From positions 1 to 25,500 of the forward strand of contig DASQGO010000079.1 in assembly GCA_035632555.1 (NCBI GenBank): 25,500 bases of DNA. Direction: 5' to 3'. Below, piece by piece: positions 15,111-22,856 of this stretch. The translations under genes and the position numbers were made by a program. The stretch comes from 2-02-FULL-62-14 sp035632555. GTDB taxonomy: Bacteria; Nitrospirota; Nitrospiria; Nitrospirales; Nitrospiraceae. Numbering within the stretch: the first letter of the stretch is position 1; each line of letters begins with the position of its first letter. The notes below the pieces were generated by a model. That model searched no databases, was not told the DNA's origin, and was given only the letters and a program-made list of their open reading frames with translations.

Positions 15111-16607
15111 TTATTCCAACCCCTGTTCCGCCAGCTCGACGGCTTTCATCATCGCACGGGCCTTACTGCAGGTTTCGTCATATTCGCGCTCGGGGACCGA
15201 ATCGGCCACGATCCCGGCACCGGCCTGGATGTAGGCCTGGCGCCCCTTGATGACGATTGTCCGGATGTTGATGCAGGTGTCCATGTTGCCGGAAAAACCG
15301 AAGTACCCCACCGCGCCGGCGTAAGGCCCGCGCTTGGTCGGCTCCAGTTCTTCGATGATCTGCATGGCCCTGATCTTCGGCGCGCCGGAAACGGTCCCGG
15401 CCGGGAAGCAGGCCTTCATGACATCATACATGGTTTGCAACGGATCCAAATCGCCGACGACGTCGGAGACGATGTGCATCACGTGGGAATACCGCTCCAC
15501 GCGCATGAGCGTTTCCGCCCGGACCGTCCCCTTGCGCGCCACTCGTCCGACGTCGTTCCGGCCCAGGTCCACCAGCATGACGTGCTCGGCACGCTCTTTG
15601 GCGTCTGCGAGCAATTCTTTTTCAAGCGCCACGTCCTGCTCGTGCGTCTCGCCACGCTTCCGGGTCCCCGCGATCGGACGGACGGACACCAGGCCGTCCT
15701 CGCACCGCACGAGAATCTCCGGCGAGGAGCCGACCAGTTCCACTCCGCCCACTCTTAAGTAATACATGTAGGGCGACGGATTGACGAGCCGCAGCGCGCG
15801 ATAGATCTGGAGCGGCGTCGTATGGATGTTCGCTTCCCACCGTTGCGACAGCACCACCTGGAAAATATCGCCGGCCTTGATGTAGTCCTTGCTGCGCATC
15901 ACCATCTTCTCGAAATCCGCCCGGCTCATGTTGGAGGTGAAAGTCAGCGGCTTGTGCCGCCGCTTCGGCTTCGTCCGACGAAGCGGGCGGCGAAGGCGGG
16001 CGATCATCCCCTCGATGCGCTTGATCGCATCGGCGTAAGCCCGGCGCAGGTCGCCGTCTTTCGCCGACGCCACGTGGGCATTTGCCACCACCTTGATCGT
16101 CTGGGCCACGTTGTCGAAGATCACCAGCGTGTCCGTGATCAGAAACGCAAACTCCGGCAGGCCGAGGGCATCCTTGCGGCGCGCCGGAATGTCCTCGAAC
16201 GACCGGACTACGTCATAGCCGAGATAGCCCACGGCGCCGCCGACGAACCGGGGCAGTCCCGGCACCGTCACCGGCTGGTAGGCTTCCAGAATTTCCTTGA
16301 TGCGGTCCAGCGGATTGCTCCCCATCGGGAGACGCTGGACTTTTGAACCCCTGACGATTGCCATCTCGCCCTTGTCCTCGCGGATGACGACCGGCGAACC
16401 ACTGCCGAGAAATGAATACCGGGCCCAGTTTTCTCCGCCTTCAACGCTTTCCAGCAGATAGGCGGACGGGCCGTGATCAATTTTCGTAAAGGCGGAAACG
16501 GGGGTTTCGACGTCTGCGAGAATCTCTTTGTACAGAGGAATCAGGTTCCCCTGCGAGGCAAGGGCACGGAATTCGTCAAAGCTGAGGGAATAACCGGACA
16601 GTTGCAT
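15111..16607 (-). CDS. trpE: Anthranilate synthase component I
   Basis: Makes anthranilate from chorismate, the committed step to tryptophan. The product has about 498 residues. The N-terminal domain carries the tryptophan-binding LLES motif (about 51-54), so feedback inhibition by tryptophan is expected. The C-terminal chorismate-binding domain shows IAGTRKRG, VDLGRNDVGRV, GTVSGAPKIRAM and GAVGYFGFSGNMDT. LLES and the order next to trpG separate it from PabB. A GTG codon sits directly before the ATG and could also start it (16610). The start lies within about 15 bases of the LysM gene stop, leaving no room for a separate promoter or leader peptide. Confidence 0.96.
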   Translation of the reverse strand: MQLSGYSLSFDEFRALASQGNLIPLYKEILADVETPVSAFTKIDHGPSAYLLESVEGGENWARYSFLGSGSPVVIREDKGEMAIVRGSKVQRLPMGSNPLDRIKEILEAYQPVTVPGLPRFVGGAVGYLGYDVVRSFEDIPARRKDALGLPEFAFLITDTLVIFDNVAQTIKVVANAHVASAKDGDLRRAYADAIKRIEGMIARLRRPLRRTKPKRRHKPLTFTSNMSRADFEKMVMRSKDYIKAGDIFQVVLSQRWEANIHTTPLQIYRALRLVNPSPYMYYLRVGGVELVGSSPEILVRCEDGLVSVRPIAGTRKRGETHEQDVALEKELLADAKERAEHVMLVDLGRNDVGRVARKGTVRAETLMRVERYSHVMHIVSDVVGDLDPLQTMYDVMKACFPAGTVSGAPKIRAMQIIEELEPTKRGPYAGAVGYFGFSGNMDTCINIRTIVIKGRQAYIQAGAGIVADSVPEREYDETCSKARAMMKAVELAEQGLE

Positions 16608-16623
16608 CACGAGTCCACATACG

Positions 16624-17208
16624 CTACGGCTGCGGTGGCGCGACGATTAGCTGCTGGCCGACTTCGATTACGTCATTCTTCAAGTTGTTCCACTGCCTGA
16701 TCTGCTGGACCGACACGCCGTTCTGCCGCGCAATCCGGAAGACGGTTTCGCCTGCTTGCACGACGTGTACCGCCGGCGAGCTCCCCGTCTGGGCCGGAGC
16801 CGGAGCCTGGGCCGGAACTGGATCCGGCGTTACGGGAGCAGGAGCTGCCATCATCTCTTCGGGCTTGGCTTTCTGCTTGGTCTTCCTCGATTTCTTCATC
16901 TGCGCCCGCATCCCCTCGGTCTCGCGGGCCGCCGCGGCTTCCTCCTGGATGCTGGCCAATTGCTCGCGCACCGCCTGGATCTGCGCCGTCATCTCACGGT
17001 TGCGCCCTTCCAGCTCGCTCGCTTGGGTTTTGACACGCTTGAGCTCGGCATCCAGGTCTCCGGTCCGCTTTTCTTCCTGCGCCAACAGCCGCTGAAAGTT
17101 GAGCGTCTGTTTCCTTTGTTCTTCGTATTTCTCGGCCATCACGCAGCCGGTCATGAACAGGCCGATCGCACCGGCAACTGCCAGCCTCACTGCTCTCTCA
17201 TGTCTCAT
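16624..17208 (-). CDS. LysM-domain lipoprotein with coiled coil
   Basis: The 194-residue product has a charged N-terminus, a hydrophobic stretch and a lipobox MTGC with C22 as the lipidated cysteine. A glutamate/lysine/glutamine-rich coiled coil (about 28-105) follows, then a basic and a Pro/Ala-rich linker. A C-terminal LysM domain (about 148-192, HVVQAGETVFRIA through VGQQLIV) binds peptidoglycan glycan chains in the family. It is expected to be anchored in a membrane and tethered to the wall. The frame is open to 17289, but ATG 17208 is preferred because GGAGGG lies nine bases before it and a promoter lies within the extension. It appears to be the first gene of the trp transcription unit. 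Function beyond wall binding is unknown. Confidence 0.88.
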   Translation of the reverse strand: MRHERAVRLAVAGAIGLFMTGCVMAEKYEEQRKQTLNFQRLLAQEEKRTGDLDAELKRVKTQASELEGRNREMTAQIQAVREQLASIQEEAAAARETEGMRAQMKKSRKTKQKAKPEEMMAAPAPVTPDPVPAQAPAPAQTGSSPAVHVVQAGETVFRIARQNGVSVQQIRQWNNLKNDVIEVGQQLIVAPPQP

Positions 17209-17248
17209 AGCACCGCTCCCTCCTGATCCCGCAGAAACATAATGCGCA

Positions 17249-17277
17249 AGGATAGAGCCCGACGGCCCGAAAGTCAA
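17249..17277 (-). promoter_or_regulatory. Sigma-70-type promoter for the LysM-trp unit
   Basis: On the minus strand, TTGACT (17277-17272) and TATCCT (17254-17249) are separated by exactly 17 bases, close to the consensus TTGACA/TATAAT. Start of transcription would be near 17242, giving a leader of about 34 bases that contains the GGAGGG ribosome site. I see no trp leader peptide or attenuator in that leader. Confidence 0.55.
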
Positions 17278-17321
17278 AGAAAACGCCAAATAAAATGCCA
17301 GGATAGAGGCGACTCACGTGT

Positions 17322-17350
17322 TTGACCCCTCTTCGGCGCTGTGCTACGGT
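17322..17350 (+). promoter_or_regulatory. Candidate promoter for ligA
   Basis: TTGACC (17322-17327) and TACGGT (17345-17350) are 17 bases apart. The -35 is good and the -10 keeps T, A and final T. Transcription would begin near 17357, about 27 bases before ATG 17384 and after the alternative GTG at 17318. This supports the shorter ligA start. Confidence 0.35.
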
Positions 17351-17383
17351 TTGCCGCGTTCATTTTCCACCACGGATCCCTGC

Positions 17384-19393
17384 ATGAACAGGCGCGCCGC
17401 CCAAACACGGATCGATACCCTTCGCACCGCAATCCGCCGGCACGATTACCTCTATTATGTCAAAGACACCCCGGAAATCTCGGATTCAGAGTACGACCGC
17501 CTCTTCCGCGAGCTGAGCGACCTGGAGGCCGCCCATCCAGATCTCGTCACCAGCGACTCTCCGACGCAACGCGTCGGCGCGCCGCCCCTCGACGAACTTA
17601 CGAAGGTTCCGCACGAGCGGCCGATGCTGAGCCTAGATTCCATCCTGGATCGCGAAGATGTGCTGGCCTTCGACAAACGGATGCAGAAGGAGCTCGGCGA
17701 ATCCCGTGTCGGCTACACCGTTGAGCCCAAGTTCGACGGGTTGTCGGTCGAGTTGGTCTACGAGCATGGCGTTTTCGTCCGGGGCTCGACACGCGGCGAC
17801 GGCACCACCGGCGAGGATGTCACGGTCAATCTCCGGACGCTCCGCTCGCTTCCTTTGCAATTGCAATCCGATGCCCGCCCGCCCGCCAGGCTTGTCGTAC
17901 GCGGCGAGGTGTATATGCGTCTGGACGATTTTCAAGCCCTCAACCGGCGCATGACAGAGCGCGGCGAGGAAGCCTTCGCCAACCCTCGGAACGCCGCAGC
18001 CGGTTCGCTCCGCCAGTTGGACTCGAAAGTCACAGCCGGGCGGCCGCTGGTCGTCACCTGCTATGAGATCATGGGGCAGTCCGACCCGTTGCCACCCACG
18101 CACTGGGACGAACTGGAGGCCCTCATCCGCTGGGGCTTGCCGACGCCCGCCCACCGGAAACGGTGCGCGACGATCGAGGAGGTCATCGCGTTTCACCGCG
18201 AGACCGAAGCCATCCGCGACGACCTGCCCTATGAAATCGACGGGCTTGTCGTCAAGGTGAACCGCCGGGCTTGGCAGGAACGGCTCGGTGAAAAGTCCCG
18301 CAGCCCCCGATGGGCGATCGCCTACAAATTCACCCCGCGCAAGGAAATCACCGTCGTCCAGGACATTGCCGTGTCCGTCGGCCGGACCGGCACTCTCACG
18401 CCGCTGGCGCTCCTGAAACCGGTCGAAGTCGGCGGCGTGACGATCAGCCGCGCCACGCTGCATAACGCCGACGAGGTCGCGCGCAAGGACATCCGCGTCG
18501 GCGACACGGTCAAGGTCGAGCGGGCCGGCGACGTCATTCCCGCCATTGCGGAACGGATTGAGGTGCCGGGCCAGAAACGTGAACGGCCCTTTCAGATGCC
18601 GGACCGCTGCCCGGTCTGCGACTCGGCCGTGGCGCGCGAAGGCGCCTATTACTATTGCACCGGCCAGGCCGCCTGCCCGGCACAACTTAAAGGCGCCATC
18701 GAGCACTATGCCTCCAAGAACGCGCTCAACATCGATGGGCTCGGGAAGAAGACCGTGGCGCAGTTGGTTGAGGAAAAGCTGGTGAGCAACCTGGCCGATC
18801 TCTACATGCTCAAGAAGGAACAACTGCTTGAACTGGACGGCTTCGCAGACCGATCCGCCTCCCTCCTGCTGGGTGCCATTGAACGCAGCAAGCAGGTCCC
18901 CCTCGAACGATTTCTCATGGGGCTCGGTATCCGGCAAGTGGGGCAGCATATCGCCCGTGTGCTGGCTGAACGCTTCAACACCCTCGACGCCATCATCGCC
19001 GCCGATCGCGACACATTCGAAAACGTTCATGAGATCGGCCCGGAGATCGCCGCCAGCCTCGAGTCATATTTCAAAGAGGACCACAACCGGCAGGTCATTC
19101 AGCGGCTGCGCGATCTCGGTCTTACGATTGAAGCCGTTCCGGAAACACACCAGGGCAGACGTCCGTTTTCCGGAAAAACGTTCGTCTTTACCGGCGGGCT
19201 GGAACGATTCAGCCGGGACGAGGCGAAACACCGCGTGGAGCAGATGGGCGGGCGGGCGGCTTCGAGCGTCAGCAAGCAGACCGACTACGTCGTGGCCGGC
19301 GCCGATGCCGGTTCGAAACTGGATCGGGCGAAGAAGCTGGGAGTGAAAATTCTGACGGAAGCGGAATTCGCCGAACTGATCGAAAAAACCTAA
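17384..19393 (+). CDS. ligA: NAD-dependent DNA ligase
   Basis: Seals nicks in replication and repair using NAD+. The 669-residue product matches standard LigA length and domain order. These are an N-terminal Ia domain (HDYLYYVKDTPEISDSEYD), the adenylation domain with nucleophile K116 in KFDG, an OB fold, and a four-cysteine zinc finger (C409, C412, C425, C431). Helix-hairpin-helix repeats and a C-terminal BRCT domain (from about FSGKTFVFTGG) complete it. The frame opens further upstream to a GTG at 17318, but ATG 17384 gives the usual N-terminus. The TAA stop is interlocked with the stop of the convergent CNNM gene, so neither gene has space for its own terminator. Confidence 0.97.
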   Translation: MNRRAAQTRIDTLRTAIRRHDYLYYVKDTPEISDSEYDRLFRELSDLEAAHPDLVTSDSPTQRVGAPPLDELTKVPHERPMLSLDSILDREDVLAFDKRMQKELGESRVGYTVEPKFDGLSVELVYEHGVFVRGSTRGDGTTGEDVTVNLRTLRSLPLQLQSDARPPARLVVRGEVYMRLDDFQALNRRMTERGEEAFANPRNAAAGSLRQLDSKVTAGRPLVVTCYEIMGQSDPLPPTHWDELEALIRWGLPTPAHRKRCATIEEVIAFHRETEAIRDDLPYEIDGLVVKVNRRAWQERLGEKSRSPRWAIAYKFTPRKEITVVQDIAVSVGRTGTLTPLALLKPVEVGGVTISRATLHNADEVARKDIRVGDTVKVERAGDVIPAIAERIEVPGQKRERPFQMPDRCPVCDSAVAREGAYYYCTGQAACPAQLKGAIEHYASKNALNIDGLGKKTVAQLVEEKLVSNLADLYMLKKEQLLELDGFADRSASLLLGAIERSKQVPLERFLMGLGIRQVGQHIARVLAERFNTLDAIIAADRDTFENVHEIGPEIAASLESYFKEDHNRQVIQRLRDLGLTIEAVPETHQGRRPFSGKTFVFTGGLERFSRDEAKHRVEQMGGRAASSVSKQTDYVVAGADAGSKLDRAKKLGVKILTEAEFAELIEKT

Positions 19394-20694
19394 AAGAAGA
19401 AGCTGCGGTGGGTGACCGCGTGTTTCGCGTCCTCGACCTGCCGCTCGCCGTGCGGTTCAGCCGCCGCCCCGGGTTTCTCGTCCTTGAAAATCTGCACGCT
19501 CTTGATGGACTTGGCGTCGGCCTCGTGCACAATCACGCGGCACTGTCCCACCCGGATTTCCTCTCCGACGCCAGGAATGTGTCCGAGCCGCTGCTGAATC
19601 AATCCGCTGATCGTGTTGGACTCGTCTTCGAGCTCCGTCTTGAAAAATTCGTTGATGCGGCGCACTTCGGTGCGGCCATGGACCAGGATGTGGTTCTTCG
19701 TCACGCGCTTGATCAGCTCTTCGGTGATGTCGGTCTCATCCATGATTTCGCCGACCACCTCTTCCAGCAGATCCTCCAGCGTGACAATCCCCATCATTCC
19801 GCCGAACTCGTTGACGACGACCGCCATGTGCCGGTGCTCCTGCCGGAACTGCTTCATCAGGTCGTCGGCGGGCTTCGTGGCCGGCACGAACGGCGCCGGC
19901 TGCGCGATATCCTTCAGCCGCTGATCATAACGGCCCTGCGCCAGTTCCATGAGCGCCTTGGTCTTGTAGAGAATGCCCGTCACATTGTCTAGCGTGCCCT
20001 CGTAGACCGGGATGCGGGAGTACTTGGATTTGAACAGCTGTTCCTGCACGTCCCTCAAAAGCAACTTGCCGTCCAGTGCAAACACATACAGGCGGGGCGT
20101 CATCGCGTCTTCCGCCGTAATATCATTGAGCTGAAAGACGTTCTTGATCATCTTGACTTCTTCCGTCTCGATCGAGCCGGCTTTTCCGCCCTCGTCGAGC
20201 ATGATCTTCAATTCTTCCTCGGTCACATACGGAGCCGTCATGCCCTTCCCGCCGGTATGCCAGTTCACCAGCGGTTCCAGCAAGAACCGGATGGGCGAGA
20301 ACAATTGCTCCAGCCAGAAGACAGGATAGGCGCTTGCAAGCACCAGCGTGACGGCATGCCGGGCCGCCAGGCTCTTGGGCACCACGTCTGCGTAAATCAT
20401 CAACACAAATGTCAGCAACCCTGTCGTCACGGCTAGAAAATCATCGCCGAGAAGAGCCACCGTGATCAGCGCTGTGACCGTTGCCGCCCAGACGTTGACC
20501 AAGTTGTCGGCAAACTCAAGGGTAAGCAGGAGCCGCTGGGGATTGGCCCTGAGTCGCAATGCCAGCGTTGCCCGTTTGCTTCCCTCGTCAGCCAAGGCCC
20601 GAAGCCTGGTCTCATTGACCGAAAAGAAGCCGATCTCGGCCGCTGAAATGAGAGCCGACAGCAACACCAAAATGGCGAGGGTCAGAAAGTCCAT
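19390..20694 (-). CDS. CNNM/CBS-domain membrane protein (HlyC/CorC family)
   Basis: The 434-residue product has an N-terminal DUF21/CNNM transmembrane domain of three to four segments, beginning with the typical MDFLTLAILVLLSALISAAE. A CBS-domain pair follows (about 190-320, with the signature MGIVTLEDLLEEVVGEI), then a C-terminal CorC/HlyC transporter-associated domain (about 335-410). Family members are linked to magnesium or cobalt efflux and bind adenine nucleotides in the CBS pair; older hemolysin names are unreliable. The last 25 residues are a polar tail ending in HRSFFF. The start ATG lacks a clear ribosome site, and a structured leader lies upstream. The exact substrate is not known. 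Confidence 0.9.
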   Translation of the reverse strand: MDFLTLAILVLLSALISAAEIGFFSVNETRLRALADEGSKRATLALRLRANPQRLLLTLEFADNLVNVWAATVTALITVALLGDDFLAVTTGLLTFVLMIYADVVPKSLAARHAVTLVLASAYPVFWLEQLFSPIRFLLEPLVNWHTGGKGMTAPYVTEEELKIMLDEGGKAGSIETEEVKMIKNVFQLNDITAEDAMTPRLYVFALDGKLLLRDVQEQLFKSKYSRIPVYEGTLDNVTGILYKTKALMELAQGRYDQRLKDIAQPAPFVPATKPADDLMKQFRQEHRHMAVVVNEFGGMMGIVTLEDLLEEVVGEIMDETDITEELIKRVTKNHILVHGRTEVRRINEFFKTELEDESNTISGLIQQRLGHIPGVGEEIRVGQCRVIVHEADAKSIKSVQIFKDEKPGAAAEPHGERQVEDAKHAVTHRSFFF

Positions 20695-20720
20695 AAAATG
20701 TGGCGAATTAAGGGCGAACA

Positions 20721-20770
20721 GCCATCCGGGATGGCCGGATCAGGCTTCCCCCTACCATCATGGATGGGGG
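20721..20770 (-). promoter_or_regulatory. Competing hairpins in the leader of the CNNM gene
   Basis: GCCATC/GATGGC (20721-20735) and ATCCGG/CCGGAT (20724-20740) overlap and exclude each other. A third, stronger hairpin lies at 20748-20770: five C-G pairs, a 2x2 internal loop, then CCAT/ATGG. GGATGG at 20762-20767 can also pair with CCATCC at 20722-20727. This gives a switch-like choice of folds just upstream of the CNNM start. I cannot match it to a known riboswitch such as the M-box or ykoK leader. Confidence 0.4.
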
Positions 20771-20848
20771 GATCAAAGGAGCACTTTTGAGGTTCAGCCA
20801 GGGCACCAGATTAGGTCGTGTAGGCACACTATCATTCATTGCGGCGGC

Positions 20849-20878
20849 ACTCTAGCACAGGGGGGCATCTCCAATCAA
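20849..20878 (-). promoter_or_regulatory. Candidate promoter with AT-rich upstream tract for the CNNM gene
   Basis: On the minus strand TTGATT (20878-20873) and TAGAGT (20854-20849) are 18 bases apart. The 45 bases upstream (about 20880-20925) are strongly AT-rich with several A/T runs, like an UP element, and stand out in this GC-rich window. The leader would be about 150 bases and would contain the hairpins at 20721-20770. The rest of the 259-bp gap shows no gene. Confidence 0.35.
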
Positions 20879-20953
20879 GCTATTTCATTAAAAACATATT
20901 AAAAACAATAAGTTATATAGTTAGTCTATTGATGAAACTGGTAGAACAGGCCG

Positions 20954-21628
20954 CTAGGTGTCGTCCCGGACAACCATGGGGTCAACCTGGAATTGGACCT
21001 CCAAACGGCTGGCAAGCGCCTCAGCCTGCTGCTCAGAGACAAAGCGCCCGACATGGACCCGGTAACGGCGCCCGCCTGCCAGCTCAATCACCTCCACCCT
21101 GACATCCGCATATTGACCCCGGAGCCGACTTGCAAGGGCCTGGGCATTGGATTGCTCGGCAAATGACGCCACCTGAACCCGAAGGTACCCCATAGCTCCG
21201 GGCCGCCCTTGGTAGGCCGTGACACGGATCTCGATTTGGTCAGTTCCATTGCCGATCATGCCCAAGGCTTGGGCACCGGCTTGCGACAGATCCAGAATCC
21301 GGTTCTTGGCAAAGGGCCCCCGGTCATTCACCCGAACGGTGACCGTCCGGCCGCTCGTCAGCGACCGGACCTGAACCACAGAACCGAGTGGAAGGGTGCG
21401 GTGGGCAGCGGTCAGTTGGTTCATGTCGTAGGTTTCACCGTTGGCCGTTTTACGGCCATGGAAACCGGGGCCATACCAGGAGGCCACGCCCCGCTCCGTA
21501 TAACCGACGGGATAGCCTGTAGCGGGAACATGGCGGGGCACCGGGGCCGTCCCGCAGCCGGAGAAAAGAAATGTCGGCAGGAGAAGGATGAGAACCAGGA
21601 ACCGTCGCATGCTCCCGCTAAATCTCAT
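20954..21628 (-). CDS. rlpA: RlpA-family lipoprotein with DPBB and SPOR domains
   Basis: RlpA proteins are outer-membrane lipoproteins; the Pseudomonas enzyme is a lytic transglycosylase acting on glycan strands lacking stem peptides at the division site. The 224 residues show a signal peptide with lipobox LFSGC (C25). A double-psi beta-barrel domain (about 46-137) contains GVASWYGPGFHGRKTANGE and VNDRGPF, with D102 at the catalytic position. A C-terminal SPOR domain (about 147-222) would recruit it to septal denuded glycans. ATG 21628 overlaps the end of the ACT gene by 11 bases; an ATG at 21610 is an alternative. It is probably translated from the cupin-ACT-rlpA message. Confidence 0.92.
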   Translation of the reverse strand: MRFSGSMRRFLVLILLLPTFLFSGCGTAPVPRHVPATGYPVGYTERGVASWYGPGFHGRKTANGETYDMNQLTAAHRTLPLGSVVQVRSLTSGRTVTVRVNDRGPFAKNRILDLSQAGAQALGMIGNGTDQIEIRVTAYQGRPGAMGYLRVQVASFAEQSNAQALASRLRGQYADVRVEVIELAGGRRYRVHVGRFVSEQQAEALASRLEVQFQVDPMVVRDDT

Positions 21629-22040
21629 CCAATGACTCGCCTCGCAGTACTTCCTGGGCTTTCTTCACATCGGAGACAGACAGCACCACGATCGCCCGCT
21701 TCCCTTCCCGCGACGGCGTGCAGTAACCACATGTAATATTGATGTGGGCATCCCTTAAATGCTGCGCCACATCGCCGAGCGCTCCAGGTTTATTCTCAAG
21801 ACTCAGCACAAGCGCCTGCTCTTCGTAGTAGTCAATCTTCTCGGATTTGAGTGCCGCGCGGCCCTTCTCCACATCCGACACGACCACGCGCATGTTGTCT
21901 TTCCCGGCGGTCTGGCCGGACTGTTCCCAAGCACAGAAGGCCTTGATGTTCACGCCCTTCGACCCAAAAGCCTTGGCCATCCGCGCCAGCACACCCGGCT
22001 TACTTTCCAGACTCAATACAAATTGCGTTGCGATCGGCAT
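21618..22040 (-). CDS. Two-ACT-domain protein
   Basis: The 140-residue product is two ACT domains and nothing else. The first begins FVLSLESKPGVLARMAKAF and the second ALVLSLENKPGALGDVAQHL, each with the PG(V/A)L turn that binds amino acids in this family. No catalytic or DNA-binding domain is attached, so it is probably a small ligand sensor acting on a partner; the ligand and partner are unknown. An upstream ATG at 22061 is in frame, but ATG 22040 is preferred because GGAGG and GAGGGG lie just before it, inside the longer version's first codons. The start lies inside the 3' end of the cupin gene (28-base overlap). Confidence 0.85.
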   Translation of the reverse strand: MPIATQFVLSLESKPGVLARMAKAFGSKGVNIKAFCAWEQSGQTAGKDNMRVVVSDVEKGRAALKSEKIDYYEEQALVLSLENKPGALGDVAQHLRDAHINITCGYCTPSREGKRAIVVLSVSDVKKAQEVLRGESLDEI

Positions 22041-22336
22041 CTTCCCCTCGCCTCCCTCCATCTATTTTTATAGCCGTACAGCCACCGCGCCACAGTGCTT
22101 CCGACGTTGCGCACCGAATGAGTCTCGCGGGCTGGAATCAGAATCTCTTCGCCGTTCCTCGGCCTGAACGTGCGGCCCCGCATCTCCAATTCCAATTCGC
22201 CTTCCAGGACCATCAGAAGTTCATCGCTCGCATGGATATAGTCTTCCCATACCTGCCCCGGCGGGTCAACCCAGAGCCCGCAACTGAACCTGCGGGCATG
22301 CCACTCACTCTCAACATGCGTCCGATCGATTGTCAC
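22013..22336 (-). CDS. Small cupin-domain protein
   Basis: The 107-residue product has the two cupin motifs in order: HASDELLMVLEGELELEMRG (motif 1, here with H, E and D positions) and PARETHSVRNVGS (motif 2, PxxxxH). It is a single beta-barrel, possibly metal-binding; the role is not clear. The frame is open to a GTG at 22426, but that would translate straight through a perfect 16-bp terminator-like hairpin at 22371-22408. I therefore take GTG 22336, which has AAGGGG 12 bases upstream. The last 9 codons overlap the downstream ACT gene. The arginine-rich C-terminal tail (from about 91) is read through that gene's ribosome site and looks like recent extension. Confidence 0.75.
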   Translation of the reverse strand: MTIDRTHVESEWHARRFSCGLWVDPPGQVWEDYIHASDELLMVLEGELELEMRGRTFRPRNGEEILIPARETHSVRNVGSTVARWLYGYKNRWREARGRCRSQRNLY

Positions 22337-22370
22337 TGCGAAATTACACCCCTTTTTATCCGGCTCCAAA

Positions 22371-22408
22371 CGAAACGGGGGCGCGGTACATGCCGCGCCC
22401 CCGTTTCG
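22371..22408 (-). terminator. Intrinsic terminator-like hairpin after the nrdJ unit
   Basis: Perfect 16-bp inverted repeat (arms 22371-22386 and 22393-22408) with a 6-base loop. Read on the minus strand, the right arm ends in GTTTCG followed by TTTGG, a broken U-tract. It lies 30 bases after the stop of the small gene at 22439, a natural place to end the nrdJ transcript. Confidence 0.75.
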
Positions 22409-22438
22409 AATCACTATGCGCGCCACAGGCGCGGCACG

Positions 22439-22849
22439 TCACGACAGCTGAAAGGCTCCGTTGACGAAGGAATATTCATAGACGCCGTTCAGCGTGATAT
22501 TGGACCGCAGGGCAACCGTTTGCGCCTGTACGCGTCGCCCCTTGGGCACAAACACGAAGAGCGGAACGCCCAGCCCCATATCATCCTGCCAGCGCCCGCT
22601 GAGGCCGGCCGCCGTCAGCGAGTCCTCCGTTTCCACTTCCGCCACCCATTCCATCTTGTTTCGTCCGGCTTTAAACGTCCATCCGATGATGTCCGCATAG
22701 CTCCGGTCGGACTCGGCCCACTTGGCCCGTTCCTCGTCGGAATTGATCGTGATCTGGCACTGCCAGGATCGGGCCCAACGTTGCGCCACCAGGTTCACCA
22801 CCTGATCGTGCGCGGATTGCGTGACGACGTCGCGCGTAATCGTGCTCAT
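22439..22849 (-). CDS. Small unknown protein with PD-(D/E)XK-like residue pattern
   Basis: I do not recognise this 136-residue protein. It has no signal peptide or membrane segment. Residues 52-103 read like a restriction-endonuclease-type core: a D at 53 in ADIIGW, a short turn, then a hydrophobic strand ending E71-V-E73 in WVAEVETEDS, an alpha-helical stretch, and another strand PLFVFVP. That spacing and strand pattern resemble PD-(D/E)XK proteins in which the lysine is replaced; this is my inference only. The start is secure, with AAGGAGGGG seven bases before ATG. It follows nrdJ by 18 bases and is followed by a terminator, so it is co-transcribed with the reductase. Confidence 0.75.
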   Translation of the reverse strand: MSTITRDVVTQSAHDQVVNLVAQRWARSWQCQITINSDEERAKWAESDRSYADIIGWTFKAGRNKMEWVAEVETEDSLTAAGLSGRWQDDMGLGVPLFVFVPKGRRVQAQTVALRSNITLNGVYEYSFVNGAFQLS

Positions 22850-22856
22850 CCGCTAG

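Noticed and set aside
16608..16623. trp attenuator or leader peptide directly before trpE
   Set aside because: The gap between the LysM stop and trpE is too short; no tryptophan-rich mini-frame or terminator hairpin is seen.
17209..17289. Longer start for the LysM lipoprotein
   Set aside because: It would put the promoter inside the coding region and bury the signal peptide 27 residues in.
17633..19030. Long open frame opposite ligA (465 codons)
   Set aside because: Mirror frame of a strongly conserved gene, with no motif of its own.
19405..19419. Terminator after ligA
   Set aside because: Only a 5-bp stem (GCGGT/ACCGC) with no proper T-run, and it lies inside the convergent coding region.
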